A stretch of DNA of 64,000 bases from Cyanidium caldarium (lineage: Eukaryota; Rhodophyta; Bangiophyceae; Cyanidiales; Cyanidiaceae), in contig JANCYW010000014.1 of the NCBI GenBank assembly GCA_026184775.1, forward strand, positions 124,001 through 188,000, written 5' to 3'. Positions 1 to 9,342 of this stretch are shown one piece after another. The notes beneath the pieces were generated by a model that saw nothing but the letters and a program-made list of their open reading frames with translations, ran no database searches and was not told the origin of the DNA. Made by a program: the position numbers and the translations under genes. How positions within the stretch are numbered: position 1 is the stretch's first letter; the number at the start of each line of letters is the position of its first letter.

Positions 1-555
1 TACGACATGACCCGCGAGGAGAACAGCAAGACGCCGCGATACCTGGAGGGCACCGGCTCGTTGGTGTTGGACCGGGTGAACCGCACCGCGTATGTGGCCA
101 TCAGTGAACGCAGCGATCCGAATCTGGCGCGCACCTGGGCGCGCGTGGTCGGCTACGACCTGATCACCTTTCGGGCGACCGATGTGCGCAACCGGCCCAT
201 CTACCACACCAACGTGATGATGTGCATCGGCACGCGAGTGGCTATCGTGTGCGCGGAGTCGATCGAGGATGCGCGCGAGCGCGACCGCGTCCTGGACCGC
301 TTGCGCAGCACCGGCCACGAGGTGGTGAACATCAGCCGCGAGCAGATGTGCCGATTTTGCGGCAACGCGCTGGAAGTGGAGTCGCGGTACGGTCGTCCAG
401 TCATGGCCATGAGCACTGGCGCATTCCACGCTTTCACGCCCGAGCAGCACAGCGTGCTATCGGCGCATTTGGATGATATTGCGCACGCCGACATCCGCAC
501 CATCGAGGCGGTCGGCGGCGGCGGCGTGCGCTGCAGCGTCGCCGAACTGATGTAG
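1..555 (+). CDS. CtlX-type amidinotransferase/citrulline hydrolase-like protein (5' partial)
   Basis: This is the C-terminal part of a protein of the arginine deiminase/amidinotransferase fold, closest by eye to the bacterial CtlX (citrulline utilisation hydrolase) group. The frame is open to the left edge, so the true start lies outside the window and the Met at base 7 is probably internal. Visible family landmarks are TNVMMCIGTRVAIVCAES, a CGNALEV segment, and a C-terminal G-G-G-G-V-R-C-S-V-A-E-L ending in which the Cys (residue 176 counting from the Met at base 7) matches the nucleophilic cysteine of the family. Enzymes of this fold hydrolyse or transfer guanidino/ureido groups. The substrate cannot be fixed from sequence. 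The family is mainly bacterial, so acquisition by transfer is plausible but untested. Confidence 0.75.
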   Translation, partial: YDMTREENSKTPRYLEGTGSLVLDRVNRTAYVAISERSDPNLARTWARVVGYDLITFRATDVRNRPIYHTNVMMCIGTRVAIVCAESIEDARERDRVLDRLRSTGHEVVNISREQMCRFCGNALEVESRYGRPVMAMSTGAFHAFTPEQHSVLSAHLDDIAHADIRTIEAVGGGGVRCSVAELM

Positions 556-1110
556 CGGAGGCGTAAAGAGAGAGGGTGAAACGGCAGTGTCGGTATGGGC
601 GACGCGACGTGATATGCTATTCTGGACACGCGCTCCCACTCGTCTTCTCTATCGCACGACCGTGTCGATCGCCACGCTGGCAGCAGTGGACGGGGCGAAG
701 ATCTTCCCTTCTCCCCTCGTAGACACCCTCACATCAACCGCGGGCATCATCGGCGCTCGAAATTTCCCGCACCCCCCGACACGACCGCGACGACGACACG
801 ATGCCCTGCGCGCCATCCGCGGCAAATCACCGCGGCGGCGCGCGATTTCGGTCCCCGAGGCGTACGTCGCGAGCGGCCTGCGAGCTGTGGGCGACGTGCG
901 AGAAACCCCCGCGGCGGACGCCTGGGTGCTGTCTGCTGAACCCCGACGCGTGCGGCCTGCAGTGGAGCATTCCTTTAGAGTCAGGCGACGTTACGGGGGT
1001 GGGTAGAGGACGCGACGATAAGCGTATACGGCGGCCGGTTTCGTGCTTGGCGCAGGCGACGGCCACCGTCAGCTGCCCTTCTGGTATCAACCCCGCGTCC
1101 GGTCACCTGG
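556..1110. other. Intergenic region upstream of the PP2C gene
   Basis: This 555-bp gap separates two genes on the same strand. It holds an E2F-like octamer TTTCCCGC at 763-770. An open frame at 587-1006 has an Arg/Pro-rich, composition-driven product with no recognisable domain, so I do not call it a gene. No tRNA-like fold was seen. Confidence 0.5.
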
Positions 1111-2274
1111 GTGCAGAGTATGGACTCGGCGGCGGTGGATGACTCCGACGCCAGTCCGTTTGTGGACGCGTCGACCATGGTGTCGGAGGCGGACTCGACC
1201 AGCGTAGAGGCGGCGCCCCCATTGCCGCGCTCGTCGCTCGAATCCAAATCGACCGCCACCGCCACGGCCACCACCACCACCACTGCGGACAGTGGCTCGT
1301 CGGCCTCCTCCTCATCCTCTTCATCCTCGTCCTCAACGCATACCGCGACCGTCCCGGCGTTATCGGCGGTGCAGTCGTTCGGTTTCGCCGAGGACGCCAA
1401 TTTACGTTTCCGCCAGTCCAACGAGGACGGCCACGCGTTCATCGATCGGTTCTGCGGCAAGCGAGACGACGCCTTTTTCGCCATCTACGACGGCCACGGC
1501 GGCCGCGAGGCGGTGGAGATTATCGAACAGCGACTGCACCAGCTGTTTGCGGAGGAGTGGCTGCGCGCAACGGCGGTGGCGGAGCGTGCAGACGATATAC
1601 GGCCCGCAGCGGACGCTGAGGACCGCAGCAGCAAGGCCGGTTTCTCTACGGCCGACCACCACCACGTCGCCCCTGTCACTCCTGGCGACGGCAATGTGCA
1701 TCACGCCCAGCGCGCCTTTCAACGCGCCTACGCCCGCATGGACCGCGAACTGGAGTCGCACCACTGCGCCTACGTCGGCTCCACCTCGATCACCTGTTTA
1801 TTATCGCGGGATGCCACCAGCGGTCGGCGATATCTGTACACCGCCAACGCGGGCGACTCGCGCGCGATACTGGTACGACGCGACGGCAGTGTGCTGCGGC
1901 TATCGTACGACCACAAGGCCAGCGACGAGCGCGAGGCGCGACGCATCCACGAGCAGGGCGGTTTCGTGGCCTGCCGCCGCGTGCTGGGCGTGCTCTCGGT
2001 GACGCGCTCGTTTGGCGATTTCGCCCTGAAACACTTCGTGGTGTGCGAGCCGCATTCCAGCGTGCACGCCATCGACGAGCACACGGACACGCACGTGGTG
2101 TTGGCGTGCGACGGGCTGTTCGATGTGATGAGCGACGAGGAGGTGGCCGAGTGTATTCTAGCGTCGGCGGAGGCGCGGGTGGACGCGCAGCTGGCTGCCG
2201 AACAGTTGGTGGCCAGGGCATTGCATCAAGGTAGCACGGATAACGTGAGTTGTATGGTGGTGCGGTTGACATAA
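1111..2274 (+). CDS. PP2C-family protein serine/threonine phosphatase
   Basis: A metal-dependent protein phosphatase of the PPM/PP2C family that removes phosphate from Ser/Thr with two Mn/Mg ions. The catalytic domain runs from about residue 88 to the C-terminus. It shows the motifs in order: FAIYDGHGG (metal ligand D127), a GSTS segment, TANAGDSRAIL, L-S-Y-D-H-K, VTRSFGDFALK, LACDGLFDVMSDEEV (D334) and GSTDNVSCMVV (D377). All core metal-binding Asp residues appear present, so it should be active. About 85 N-terminal residues are low-complexity (Thr/Ser/Ala, with a Ser-rich run) and probably disordered. The first Met could be at 1111 or 1120; both give nearly the same protein. The target kinase pathway is not evident. 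The gene ends 49 bp from the convergent TPS-TPP gene. Confidence 0.93.
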   Translation: MQSMDSAAVDDSDASPFVDASTMVSEADSTSVEAAPPLPRSSLESKSTATATATTTTTADSGSSASSSSSSSSSSTHTATVPALSAVQSFGFAEDANLRFRQSNEDGHAFIDRFCGKRDDAFFAIYDGHGGREAVEIIEQRLHQLFAEEWLRATAVAERADDIRPAADAEDRSSKAGFSTADHHHVAPVTPGDGNVHHAQRAFQRAYARMDRELESHHCAYVGSTSITCLLSRDATSGRRYLYTANAGDSRAILVRRDGSVLRLSYDHKASDEREARRIHEQGGFVACRRVLGVLSVTRSFGDFALKHFVVCEPHSSVHAIDEHTDTHVVLACDGLFDVMSDEEVAECILASAEARVDAQLAAEQLVARALHQGSTDNVSCMVVRLT

Positions 2275-2323
2275 CACGGGGCAGGAGGGGAACGTGGAGG
2301 AACAGAACGTGACCAGGCGTCGA

Positions 2324-5300
2324 TTATTCGGCGGGCGGCGAGGGCGACCTCGTGGCGAGAAAAGCGTGCGGATCCACTGCACGCGTCTCCTCCTCCTCCT
2401 CCTCCGAATCGCCTTCGTCCTCGGTCACCTCGAATAGCGGCGGCGGCAACGAGTCGGGGATGGACGAGCGCGGATCGCCCGTGCCCGGTGAACCGCGCGC
2501 TTTGTTGGCCATTCGGGTGCGCGTCGCCGACAGCTCCGGCCAGAAACGCGGCGCGGATGCACTGCGTCGCGTCACCACCGGTCCGCCACCGGGCCGTCCC
2601 CGTTGCGCTCCACCGCCCGCCATCACATCCTCCCTCTCCTCCTTCTCCCCGCGGGCGGCCGCTTTCCCCGCTTCCCCCGTCTGCTGCCCGCCCATCCACT
2701 CCATGCTCGGCAGCGAGTCGTAGCGCCGCGGCGACATTCCCTCGGGTGACACCAGCGGCCGGCCATCAGCGCCGCCCAGCACCACCTGGTGCAGCGCGTC
2801 GAGCCACTCGCGCGGCGACTCCACCACGTAATCGGCCGCGGTCACGCCGTGCGACATGCCCACCCGCACCAACACCCGACGCATGTGCGGCGGCTGCGCC
2901 AGCTGCTGCAGAAACGCAAACACCTCCTCGTCGAAGCGATCCTCGCCGCACGCTACCACCAGATCGAATTCGCTGGCCGACCACTCGGACAACACCCACT
3001 CCACCGCCTTGCGTTTGCTCACCCCGCGCGGCGCCACCCGCACCCATCGGCCGGTGTGGTCGCCGAGCGCCGCCGCCGACATCACCTGCACCGGTGGCGC
3101 GTGCCCGCCAGAGAAGGCCAGGGCGAGCGCGCCCTCCAGCTGTTGCTGTAGCTCGATCGCCTGCCAGTTGCCGAAATCCGGGTCGGCATCGCGGTAGTGC
3201 CAGGTGAGCGTGGCCTCGCCCTCCTCTACCACGGCGCCCGGGGTGCGGTCGGCGAACGCGCGCATGGTCTCGCGCGTCAAGTCGCGCCACGACGCCTCCC
3301 GCAGTCGTTGCAGCGTGGGGGCGTCGATCAGCGCGTGCCAGACGCCGTTACGGTCGCCGCCACGGCCGCGGTGACTGCCGCGCCCGGGCAACCGGGTGTA
3401 CAGGCCCGACTCGCATATCAGACCGAGTTTGTGACCGTACGGTTCGTACCACTGGGTGACCGTGGCGCGATCGCGACTGCTGCACAACAGCACCACGTGG
3501 CGCGGGTCGCTGGCCAGCACGCTGACCAGCCGCACCACTTGCGGTGGCGGTCCGGCGATCTCGGCAATGGCCTGGAACGGCACCAGCGCGCCGTCGTGGT
3601 GCAGCAGAAAGAGGCGCTTCTTCTGACTGCGTTCCAGTTCTTCGCACAGCGTGCGCACTTGCAGGCGGCGCGTCAGCGGCAAAAGCTGATGCCGACCGAC
3701 GCGGGAATGCGGATGCGCTGCCAGACTGAGCGCCGGGGCAGTCAGCACCGGCGCCCCACTGTCGGGCACACCCAACGCAGTGGGCGCGGCCACATCCTCC
3801 CGATTCCACCGCTGCGCCGCCCCATCCGCGCGTTCATCGCGCACCGCTCCCGCTTCCTTCCCCTCCGATGGTAGTGCCGTCTCGCTGAGGCCACTCCACG
3901 AGGACGCCTCCCTGTCGCGCCATCGGGTCGCATCCAAATCCTCGATGAAATTTCCGTACCACACCCGCACCGGATTGGCCGACACGTACTCGTACGCCAT
4001 CTCGTGTCGCAAGCGCCGTTCGCGCGCCTCCATGGTCAGCGCCTCCTGCAGCGCCAACGACACCGCCTCGGTGTCGAACGGGTTCACGTGGGTCGCGGTG
4101 GGGAAGAGGCGCGTCGCGCCGCTAAAGTCGCTCAGCACCAAGACGCCGTGGCCGCGGTCGTGTTGACACAGCGTCCACTCGAAAGCGATCTCGGTCATCA
4201 CCGAGCGCACCGACGACACCACACAAGCGTCGGCCACCGACAGGAGCGCCAGCAGCTCCGCGAAATCCGGCTCGTAGTTGATGAAGTGCACGGGCGACGA
4301 TTCCAACGTGCCGTACACCGCGTTGATGCGGCCGACCAGGGCGCACACCGAGTGGATGAGGTCGCGGCAGCCACGTCGCTCCGCCAGCTCGCTGGAGGCC
4401 AGCGGCGATACGGTCGCGCGCGGGCTCGAGTGGCTCAGGTCGTGCGGGGCGAGCGTTTGCGGTGGAAGCGGCTGTGCGGGCATCTCGCCCGGCTCGTCGC
4501 GATGGGAGAGCGCTAGCGGCGTATGCGAGGCGATCGGATGCCAGGCGCCGACGTGAGCGCCGGGCGGCACCACCGAATTTGTCGCCGTCGGCGTCACCTG
4601 ATTGTTGCTGCTGCCGCGCGGCAACAGCAGCGCCACCTGCACCAGCACGCACTGATCGCGCAACGACGGGTTGCGCGCCAGAAACTCCTCAAACGCTGCC
4701 AACTTGAGGTCGATACCACCGAACCGATCATCCAGCCGCTCCACGCCCACCAACAGCCGCCGGCCCTGGAAGCGCTCTCGCAACTCCGCCGCCCGCCGCT
4801 TGATCCACTTGCTCCCCAGCAGCGCCTGCAACGCCTCGGTGTCCACGCCTTGCGGGTACACGCCCAGCGCGCAACCGTGCCCGCCATACGGTTCCACTTG
4901 CACGCGGGCGTACGTGCCGCTCACGCCCAACAGCCGTTTGCAGCTGGTGAGAAAGTGGCGTTGATAACTGAACGACTGAAAACCGATCAGGTCGCTCTGC
5001 AGCGCGGCGCGCAACAGCTTGTCGCGAAACGGGAAGATGCGGAACACCTCGGTGGACGGGAAACAGGTGTAGAGGTACAGGCCGATACGCGCATCCAGCA
5101 GGCGCTCGCGCAGCAGCTGTGGCAGCAGCAGCAGCGGATAGTCATGCACCCACACCAGGTCGTTTTCCGTGAGATACAGCTGGGAGACCGCCTCGGCGAA
5201 CGCCTCGTTGACGAGACGGTATGCGTGCCAGCTCTCCTCCAGCGACCACTCCGAGTCGAACAGACCGTTGTAGTCGTAGTGTAGCAGCGACCACAGCTGT

Positions 5301-5971
5301 CGCTCGGTGAAGTGTTCGAACACGTGTTCGATGTCGGGCGGCAGGTGCACCGGCACCAGCGCGCGGGTGCGCTCGCTGGGCGCGTTGCCCGCCAGCGACA
5401 GGTTGGGCGGCGGCAGCGGCGACGACGACGACGACGACAATGACGATACCGACGCATGGGAGGCGCGGTGGGCGGCCCGGTCGACCGAATAGGTGGCGGG
5501 CGTGCTGCCGGCTCGCGATGGCAAGCCGATCCATACCACCGGGATGGTCACTTCGGATCGGATGAGCGGCAGCAGCGCGTTGATGGAGCGCGAGGTGATC
5601 GACAGCGCCCGACCGCGCTCCAGCTCGCCCTCCGACGGCAGCCGCGCCGAGACACATACCAGACGCCGCGTGCCCTCCGCGCCCGACTCGCTCGGTACGG
5701 ATTGCAACCGCGCCAACCCGTCGTCGAGGACGCGGCCGCCGTGCGGGCCGCCGTGGCGGCCGTTGCGATGCAACCGCGACGTGCGCACGATCCGCTGCGC
5801 TCGTCGACACGCCTCCAGTTTCTGCTGCAGTCGCCCCAGCAATTGCACCAACTGCTGTTCCCGTTGATGGGCGGGATGGTCGGGATGGGTCGCAGCGGCG
5901 GTAGATGCATCCCCGCCCGCGCTGTCATTCGACGTCGAGCGCGTCTCCACCGAGGCTGCCGATGAAGGCAT
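2324..5971 (-). CDS. Class II-type trehalose-6-phosphate synthase/phosphatase fusion, probably inactive in both domains
   Basis: A 1215-residue fusion of a GT20 glycosyltransferase domain (about residues 75-690) and a HAD-type trehalose-phosphatase domain (about 780-1080), the arrangement of plant class II TPS proteins. GT20 landmarks include WVHDYPLLLLPQLLRERL, YTCFPSTEVFRIFPFRDKLL and HVNPFDTEAVSLALQEAL. The UDP-glucose-binding loop reads V-E-R-L-D-D-R-F-G-G: the Arg is kept, but the Lys found five residues later in active enzymes (VERLDYxKG) is Phe. In the phosphatase domain the D-x-D-G-T nucleophile motif reads H-H-D-G-A (residues 791-795), so the nucleophile is lost, and the later G-D-D-R-S-D-E motif is G-E-D-R-F-D-E. 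A regulatory or scaffold role is therefore more likely than catalysis. The N-terminus and the acidic C-terminus (poly-Glu) look disordered. Confidence 0.9.
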   Translation of the reverse strand: MPSSAASVETRSTSNDSAGGDASTAAATHPDHPAHQREQQLVQLLGRLQQKLEACRRAQRIVRTSRLHRNGRHGGPHGGRVLDDGLARLQSVPSESGAEGTRRLVCVSARLPSEGELERGRALSITSRSINALLPLIRSEVTIPVVWIGLPSRAGSTPATYSVDRAAHRASHASVSSLSSSSSSPLPPPNLSLAGNAPSERTRALVPVHLPPDIEHVFEHFTERQLWSLLHYDYNGLFDSEWSLEESWHAYRLVNEAFAEAVSQLYLTENDLVWVHDYPLLLLPQLLRERLLDARIGLYLYTCFPSTEVFRIFPFRDKLLRAALQSDLIGFQSFSYQRHFLTSCKRLLGVSGTYARVQVEPYGGHGCALGVYPQGVDTEALQALLGSKWIKRRAAELRERFQGRRLLVGVERLDDRFGGIDLKLAAFEEFLARNPSLRDQCVLVQVALLLPRGSSNNQVTPTATNSVVPPGAHVGAWHPIASHTPLALSHRDEPGEMPAQPLPPQTLAPHDLSHSSPRATVSPLASSELAERRGCRDLIHSVCALVGRINAVYGTLESSPVHFINYEPDFAELLALLSVADACVVSSVRSVMTEIAFEWTLCQHDRGHGVLVLSDFSGATRLFPTATHVNPFDTEAVSLALQEALTMEARERRLRHEMAYEYVSANPVRVWYGNFIEDLDATRWRDREASSWSGLSETALPSEGKEAGAVRDERADGAAQRWNREDVAAPTALGVPDSGAPVLTAPALSLAAHPHSRVGRHQLLPLTRRLQVRTLCEELERSQKKRLFLLHHDGALVPFQAIAEIAGPPPQVVRLVSVLASDPRHVVLLCSSRDRATVTQWYEPYGHKLGLICESGLYTRLPGRGSHRGRGGDRNGVWHALIDAPTLQRLREASWRDLTRETMRAFADRTPGAVVEEGEATLTWHYRDADPDFGNWQAIELQQQLEGALALAFSGGHAPPVQVMSAAALGDHTGRWVRVAPRGVSKRKAVEWVLSEWSASEFDLVVACGEDRFDEEVFAFLQQLAQPPHMRRVLVRVGMSHGVTAADYVVESPREWLDALHQVVLGGADGRPLVSPEGMSPRRYDSLPSMEWMGGQQTGEAGKAAARGEKEEREDVMAGGGAQRGRPGGGPVVTRRSASAPRFWPELSATRTRMANKARGSPGTGDPRSSIPDSLPPPLFEVTEDEGDSEEEEEETRAVDPHAFLATRSPSPPAE

Positions 5972-6398
5972 GAGAGTAGGGTTGTCGCAACGGCACCGAA
6001 AGGAGAGCGACCCCGTTCACCTTGTGGGATTCCCGGACTCGCTACCCATTCCGGGGCGCGCCAGTGCCTCCCGCCCGGTCGCCCTGCAGTGCCTTTCCTC
6101 CCTCGGGCTGGTGTCGCAGTGATCACTGCTCTTCGCGCTCAACACTTGTTTCCTCTCCCTCTACTCTGGCACAGTTCCCCTCTCACCGATATCTATTCTT
6201 CGTCCCACAGCGCTGAGCACGACGTTGCGCAACCGTTCGGAGGCGCTGACGCGCGCAACGCGCCATCGATCCGTCGCGCTGCGCTCCGCCTCTGCGCCTC
6301 GCGATACGAGTGTCGGTCCGTGCAACGCTGGCCATCAACCAGAGTCTCTACCGACCGGGACACATCCTCGACTGCTGCCTTGGGTGGCCCTGCAGAGC
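5972..6398. other. Divergent promoter region between the TPS-TPP and TMEM33-like genes
   Basis: This 427-bp gap lies between divergently transcribed genes, so it should contain both promoters. The right half is pyrimidine-rich on the + strand. A perfect 14-bp palindrome (6116-6129, half-site GCAGTGA) is present, but palindromes of this size are expected a few times per 64 kb by chance. No RNA gene was seen. Confidence 0.45.
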
Positions 6399-7463
6399 AT
6401 GTCCGCAACCGAGGACGAGGCGCAAGAGGCGGAGCGACAGTACGCCGGTTACGACTTTGAGAAGAGTGCGGCGTGGCAGGCGTTCCGGCGGGCGGCGCTG
6501 GTGGTCTCGTCGGTCGACGCCGTGGAGGCCGAGCAGCGGCTGCGCCGGGTGTTTTTCCGGAAACACGTGAACGCAGCTCTGCCGCGTAATGAGAACAGCG
6601 GTGCTCGGGCAAGCGCGGGGAGAGCGACTTCGGCGGATGGGACGTCGACGTCTCCGCAGCCGCCTGTTAGAGGTCCCGAGCGTCTGGTCGAGTGGCGCCG
6701 TCAGCTGATCGGCGCCGTGCGGTCGTGGCAAGCGCGAATGAGTTTTTCGGGGGCAGTTGTGCTCATTGTGCAGGTGCTGGATGCGCTGACGGTATTTTTG
6801 GCCCTGTTGGCCGTCCTCGATAGCAGCGGCCGGTGGTATGTCCACTGTTTGCGAGCAGCCAGCGCCGCCTCCATCATGGTCGTATCAGAGCGTTACCAGC
6901 ACACGGCACACACCTTGCCTTGGCGTGTGCGGTTACAGCATGCTTTGGCATGTGGGGAGGCGGAGCAGTTCTGGCACGCCTCCTCCTGGATGCACGCACG
7001 GCCACTGTGGGCGACGCGAGTGGCTGTGGTGCCGTCCGCCATTGCGGCGCTCCAACGACTAGCTCTGCAACAGCAACGACCGGGGCAATCGGCAGTGGGC
7101 ATCCTATCGGCGCTGCAACGGGTGCGAGAGCGTCTGGGAGAGCGCTTGCGCCGCGAGGCCCCACGTCTGCAGGTACGCAAGGCGCTCATCGAGATCTACC
7201 TCCTGGCAGCGCTGATCGTCCTGGCGTTCACCCGGCATCGCCAGTTGTTGTTGCTGTTCACCTATTATCGTTACGTGCAGCTACGCTATCAACGTTCGTT
7301 GGACGCGCGACAAGCGTGGGGGTTGGTCGGCCTCTTCACCGACGGGCTGGCCCACAGGCTGCCGCCCGACTGGCGAGCATCCTACGCCCAGCTACGGGCC
7401 GGCATAGTGCGCCTCGGACAGTCGACTCATGCATCTCCGCCGCCTTCAGCACGCACGCAATAA
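6399..7463 (+). CDS. TMEM33/Pom33-like multi-pass membrane protein (tentative)
   Basis: A 354-residue protein when started at MSATEDEAQE (6399). The frame is open up to 6225, but the preceding residues look like untranslated leader. The N-terminal third is soluble with a YAGYDFEKSAAWQAF block and an FFRKHVN block that remind me of plant TMEM33-like proteins. Hydrophobic segments follow at roughly residues 120-145 and 260-290, then an aromatic/basic stretch (LLLLFTYYRYVQLRYQRS) like the ends of TMEM33/Pom33 proteins, which shape tubular ER and help seed nuclear pores. The match is from memory of motif style only, so a different small ER membrane family is possible. It converges on the EamA transporter gene with a 62-bp gap. 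Confidence 0.6.
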   Translation: MSATEDEAQEAERQYAGYDFEKSAAWQAFRRAALVVSSVDAVEAEQRLRRVFFRKHVNAALPRNENSGARASAGRATSADGTSTSPQPPVRGPERLVEWRRQLIGAVRSWQARMSFSGAVVLIVQVLDALTVFLALLAVLDSSGRWYVHCLRAASAASIMVVSERYQHTAHTLPWRVRLQHALACGEAEQFWHASSWMHARPLWATRVAVVPSAIAALQRLALQQQRPGQSAVGILSALQRVRERLGERLRREAPRLQVRKALIEIYLLAALIVLAFTRHRQLLLLFTYYRYVQLRYQRSLDARQAWGLVGLFTDGLAHRLPPDWRASYAQLRAGIVRLGQSTHASPPPSARTQ

Positions 7464-7525
7464 AACGCGGGACGTACTCTACACCGTCCGCTCCGGCCGC
7501 ACCATTCTCAACCGCCAACGTCACT

Positions 7526-8773
7526 TCATCCACTCCGATGCGTCGGCCGCCCTCCATCCCCGTTTCGAGTGGCGCGCCGGGACACCAGCGCCGCCACCAC
7601 GATCAGCGCCGCGCCGAGCCAACCTTGCGCACCCAGCTGCTCATCCAACAACATGTACGCAAACAGGGCGCCGTACACCGGATCCAACGCGTACAGAATG
7701 GCAGCCTGCTCCGCGGGAATGCGCCTTTGCCCCACGGCTTGCAGCCAGCTGGCCAGCGCGGTGGTCACCAGTCCCAGGTAGAGGATCGGCAGCGCGCCGA
7801 CGCTCCGCACGACGTCGGGCAGCTGATGCTGCAGCAGGCTGGCCGCGGGCGCATTCGGCACTGCCGCCATCCACAGCGCCGAGCACAGTGTCACCGTGCT
7901 CAGCGACCAGGCGTTGAGTTCAATCGGTGGCATGACCGCCACTGCACACTCCAGTCGCAGGATGAACAGCGCCGACGCGGCGGCCGCGGCCAACGACCAC
8001 GCATCGCCCACGTTCGGCGGCGCGCCGTCGTACGACAGCAACGCGGTGCCTGCAAAGGCTACGGCGGCGGAGAGCCAAGTCAAGGCGGCGATACGGCGTC
8101 GCAGAAAGATGGCGGCGAAGATCGGCACCAGCTTCACGTTCATGTACAGCAGAAAGCCGCTGCGCGCGGCGGTGGTGGTCTGCAGCCCCACCGATTGGAA
8201 GGCGTACCCCAGGAACATCCACACACCCAGCTCGATGGCCAAACGGAGGCGCTCAGCTAGCGGTGCGGCTCGGGCAGATCCATCGCCTCTATCGGGGGCG
8301 CGTACCCGCCGGCCCAGTTGCACCAGCCAGAACACCAGCGCGCCCGCACCGAACCGCCCCAGATTGACCCACGCCGGATCCACGCCCTGCTCAATCACCT
8401 GTTTCACCACTGCGTGCTGCGAGCCCCACAACACCGCCGCCATATTCAGCGACGCCCACGGCCCGATATCCCGCAACCGCTCCGCAACGCGCTCCGGCTC
8501 CCCAGCCGGCCCGCGCAATCGCAACCGCTGACGAGTGATCACAGCAGATGCCCTGCGTCGCATCCGAGAGATCGTCTGCTGATGTACGGCGTGACGTGTG
8601 AAATAGGGAGCGGTGGCGCTGGCCACTGCGCCAACTGCTCGCTGACCGCCGCCACGCCACCCGATGGGTGTCCCAAAGGCCACTCGGCTCTCCCGCTGCC
8701 TTCGTCTCCTTCCCTGAAACCACAACGACGGCATAGCGTTTAAGTTTCGCCTACTGTTCTCCCCATTTCCCAT
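7526..8773 (-). CDS. EamA-domain (drug/metabolite transporter superfamily) permease, probably plastid envelope
   Basis: A 415-residue DMT-superfamily transporter with two EamA repeats and about ten predicted membrane spans from residue 107 onward. Typical segments are N-M-A-A-V-L-W-G-S-Q-H-A-V-V-K near the start of repeat 1, GFLLYMNVKLVPIFAAIFL, and LYALDPVYGALFAYMLLDE near the end of repeat 2. About 100 residues rich in Arg, Ser, Ala and Gln precede the first span. They contain few acidic residues after the first Met and could act as an organelle transit peptide. EamA carriers move small metabolites such as amino acids and nucleotide sugars; the substrate cannot be predicted here. Later in-frame Met codons mean the start is uncertain. 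Confidence 0.88.
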   Translation of the reverse strand: MGNGENSRRNLNAMPSLWFQGRRRRQRESRVAFGTPIGWRGGGQRAVGAVASATAPYFTRHAVHQQTISRMRRRASAVITRQRLRLRGPAGEPERVAERLRDIGPWASLNMAAVLWGSQHAVVKQVIEQGVDPAWVNLGRFGAGALVFWLVQLGRRVRAPDRGDGSARAAPLAERLRLAIELGVWMFLGYAFQSVGLQTTTAARSGFLLYMNVKLVPIFAAIFLRRRIAALTWLSAAVAFAGTALLSYDGAPPNVGDAWSLAAAAASALFILRLECAVAVMPPIELNAWSLSTVTLCSALWMAAVPNAPAASLLQHQLPDVVRSVGALPILYLGLVTTALASWLQAVGQRRIPAEQAAILYALDPVYGALFAYMLLDEQLGAQGWLGAALIVVAALVSRRATRNGDGGRPTHRSG

Positions 8774-8984
8774 CTATTCCAGCTCCTCCCTACCTTTTCC
8801 ACCTGCTGCCTTGCTCCATTCACGCCTCCACGCTCCTCACTCACCTCTCCACCGCAGAACGGCGTGCCAGCCGCGACGCATCGACGGGCGCGCGAGTCGA
8901 GGCCGCTGCGTCGGTCTCTCCGCAAGCGCACCCGACCATCCACGCCATTCCTCTCCGCCAAGGTAGGCACTCGCTCTCCTCGAC

Positions 8985-9293
8985 ATGGCCGGATTACCGA
9001 CCGGCGGGTTGTCATCTGAGGACGAGAAGCGTATGATGGGCATCATGCAGGAGATGCAGATCCAGGACTCGATGCGACTGTACAACGAACTGGTGGCCAC
9101 GTGCTTTCAAAACTGTGTGGACAACTTTCGATCCAGCAAACTGGAGGGCAAGGAGGAGGCGTGTGTTGTGCACTGTGCACAAAAGTATTTGAAGGCGGCT
9201 GCGCGTGCTGGGCAACGATTTGCCGAACAGCAACAGCAGCAGATGATGGGGTTGAGCGGCAGCAGCGGCAGCAGCGGAGGAGGATCGAAGTGA
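8985..9293 (+). CDS. TIM9: Mitochondrial intermembrane-space chaperone Tim9
   Basis: A 102-residue small Tim protein. It carries the twin CX3C signature, C40-x3-C44 and C60-x3-C64, with 15 residues between the pairs, as in the Tim9/Tim10 family. The stretch SSKLEGKEEACVVHC followed by QKYLKAAARAGQRFAEQ closely follows the Tim9 pattern (SKL-x-x-KE-x-x-C ... F-L-K-x-x-x-R-V-G-Q-R-F), which favours Tim9 over Tim10 or Tim8/13. The protein would be imported and oxidised by the MIA40 pathway and act with Tim10 as a hexamer that escorts membrane-protein precursors across the intermembrane space. A Gln-rich run and a Gly/Ser tail follow the conserved core. Confidence 0.93.
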   Translation: MAGLPTGGLSSEDEKRMMGIMQEMQIQDSMRLYNELVATCFQNCVDNFRSSKLEGKEEACVVHCAQKYLKAAARAGQRFAEQQQQQMMGLSGSSGSSGGGSK

Positions 9294-9342
9294 GATGGCG
9301 AAATAGGGGATAGCCACGGCGACGTGCCCTCGCCACTGCTCG

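Noticed and set aside
587-1006. 139-residue frame before PP2C
   Set aside because: No domain, Arg/Pro-rich composition, and it sits where the promoter of PP2C should be.
6116-6129. 14-bp palindrome as an operator
   Set aside because: About four such palindromes are expected by chance in 64 kb; mentioned only within the intergenic entry.
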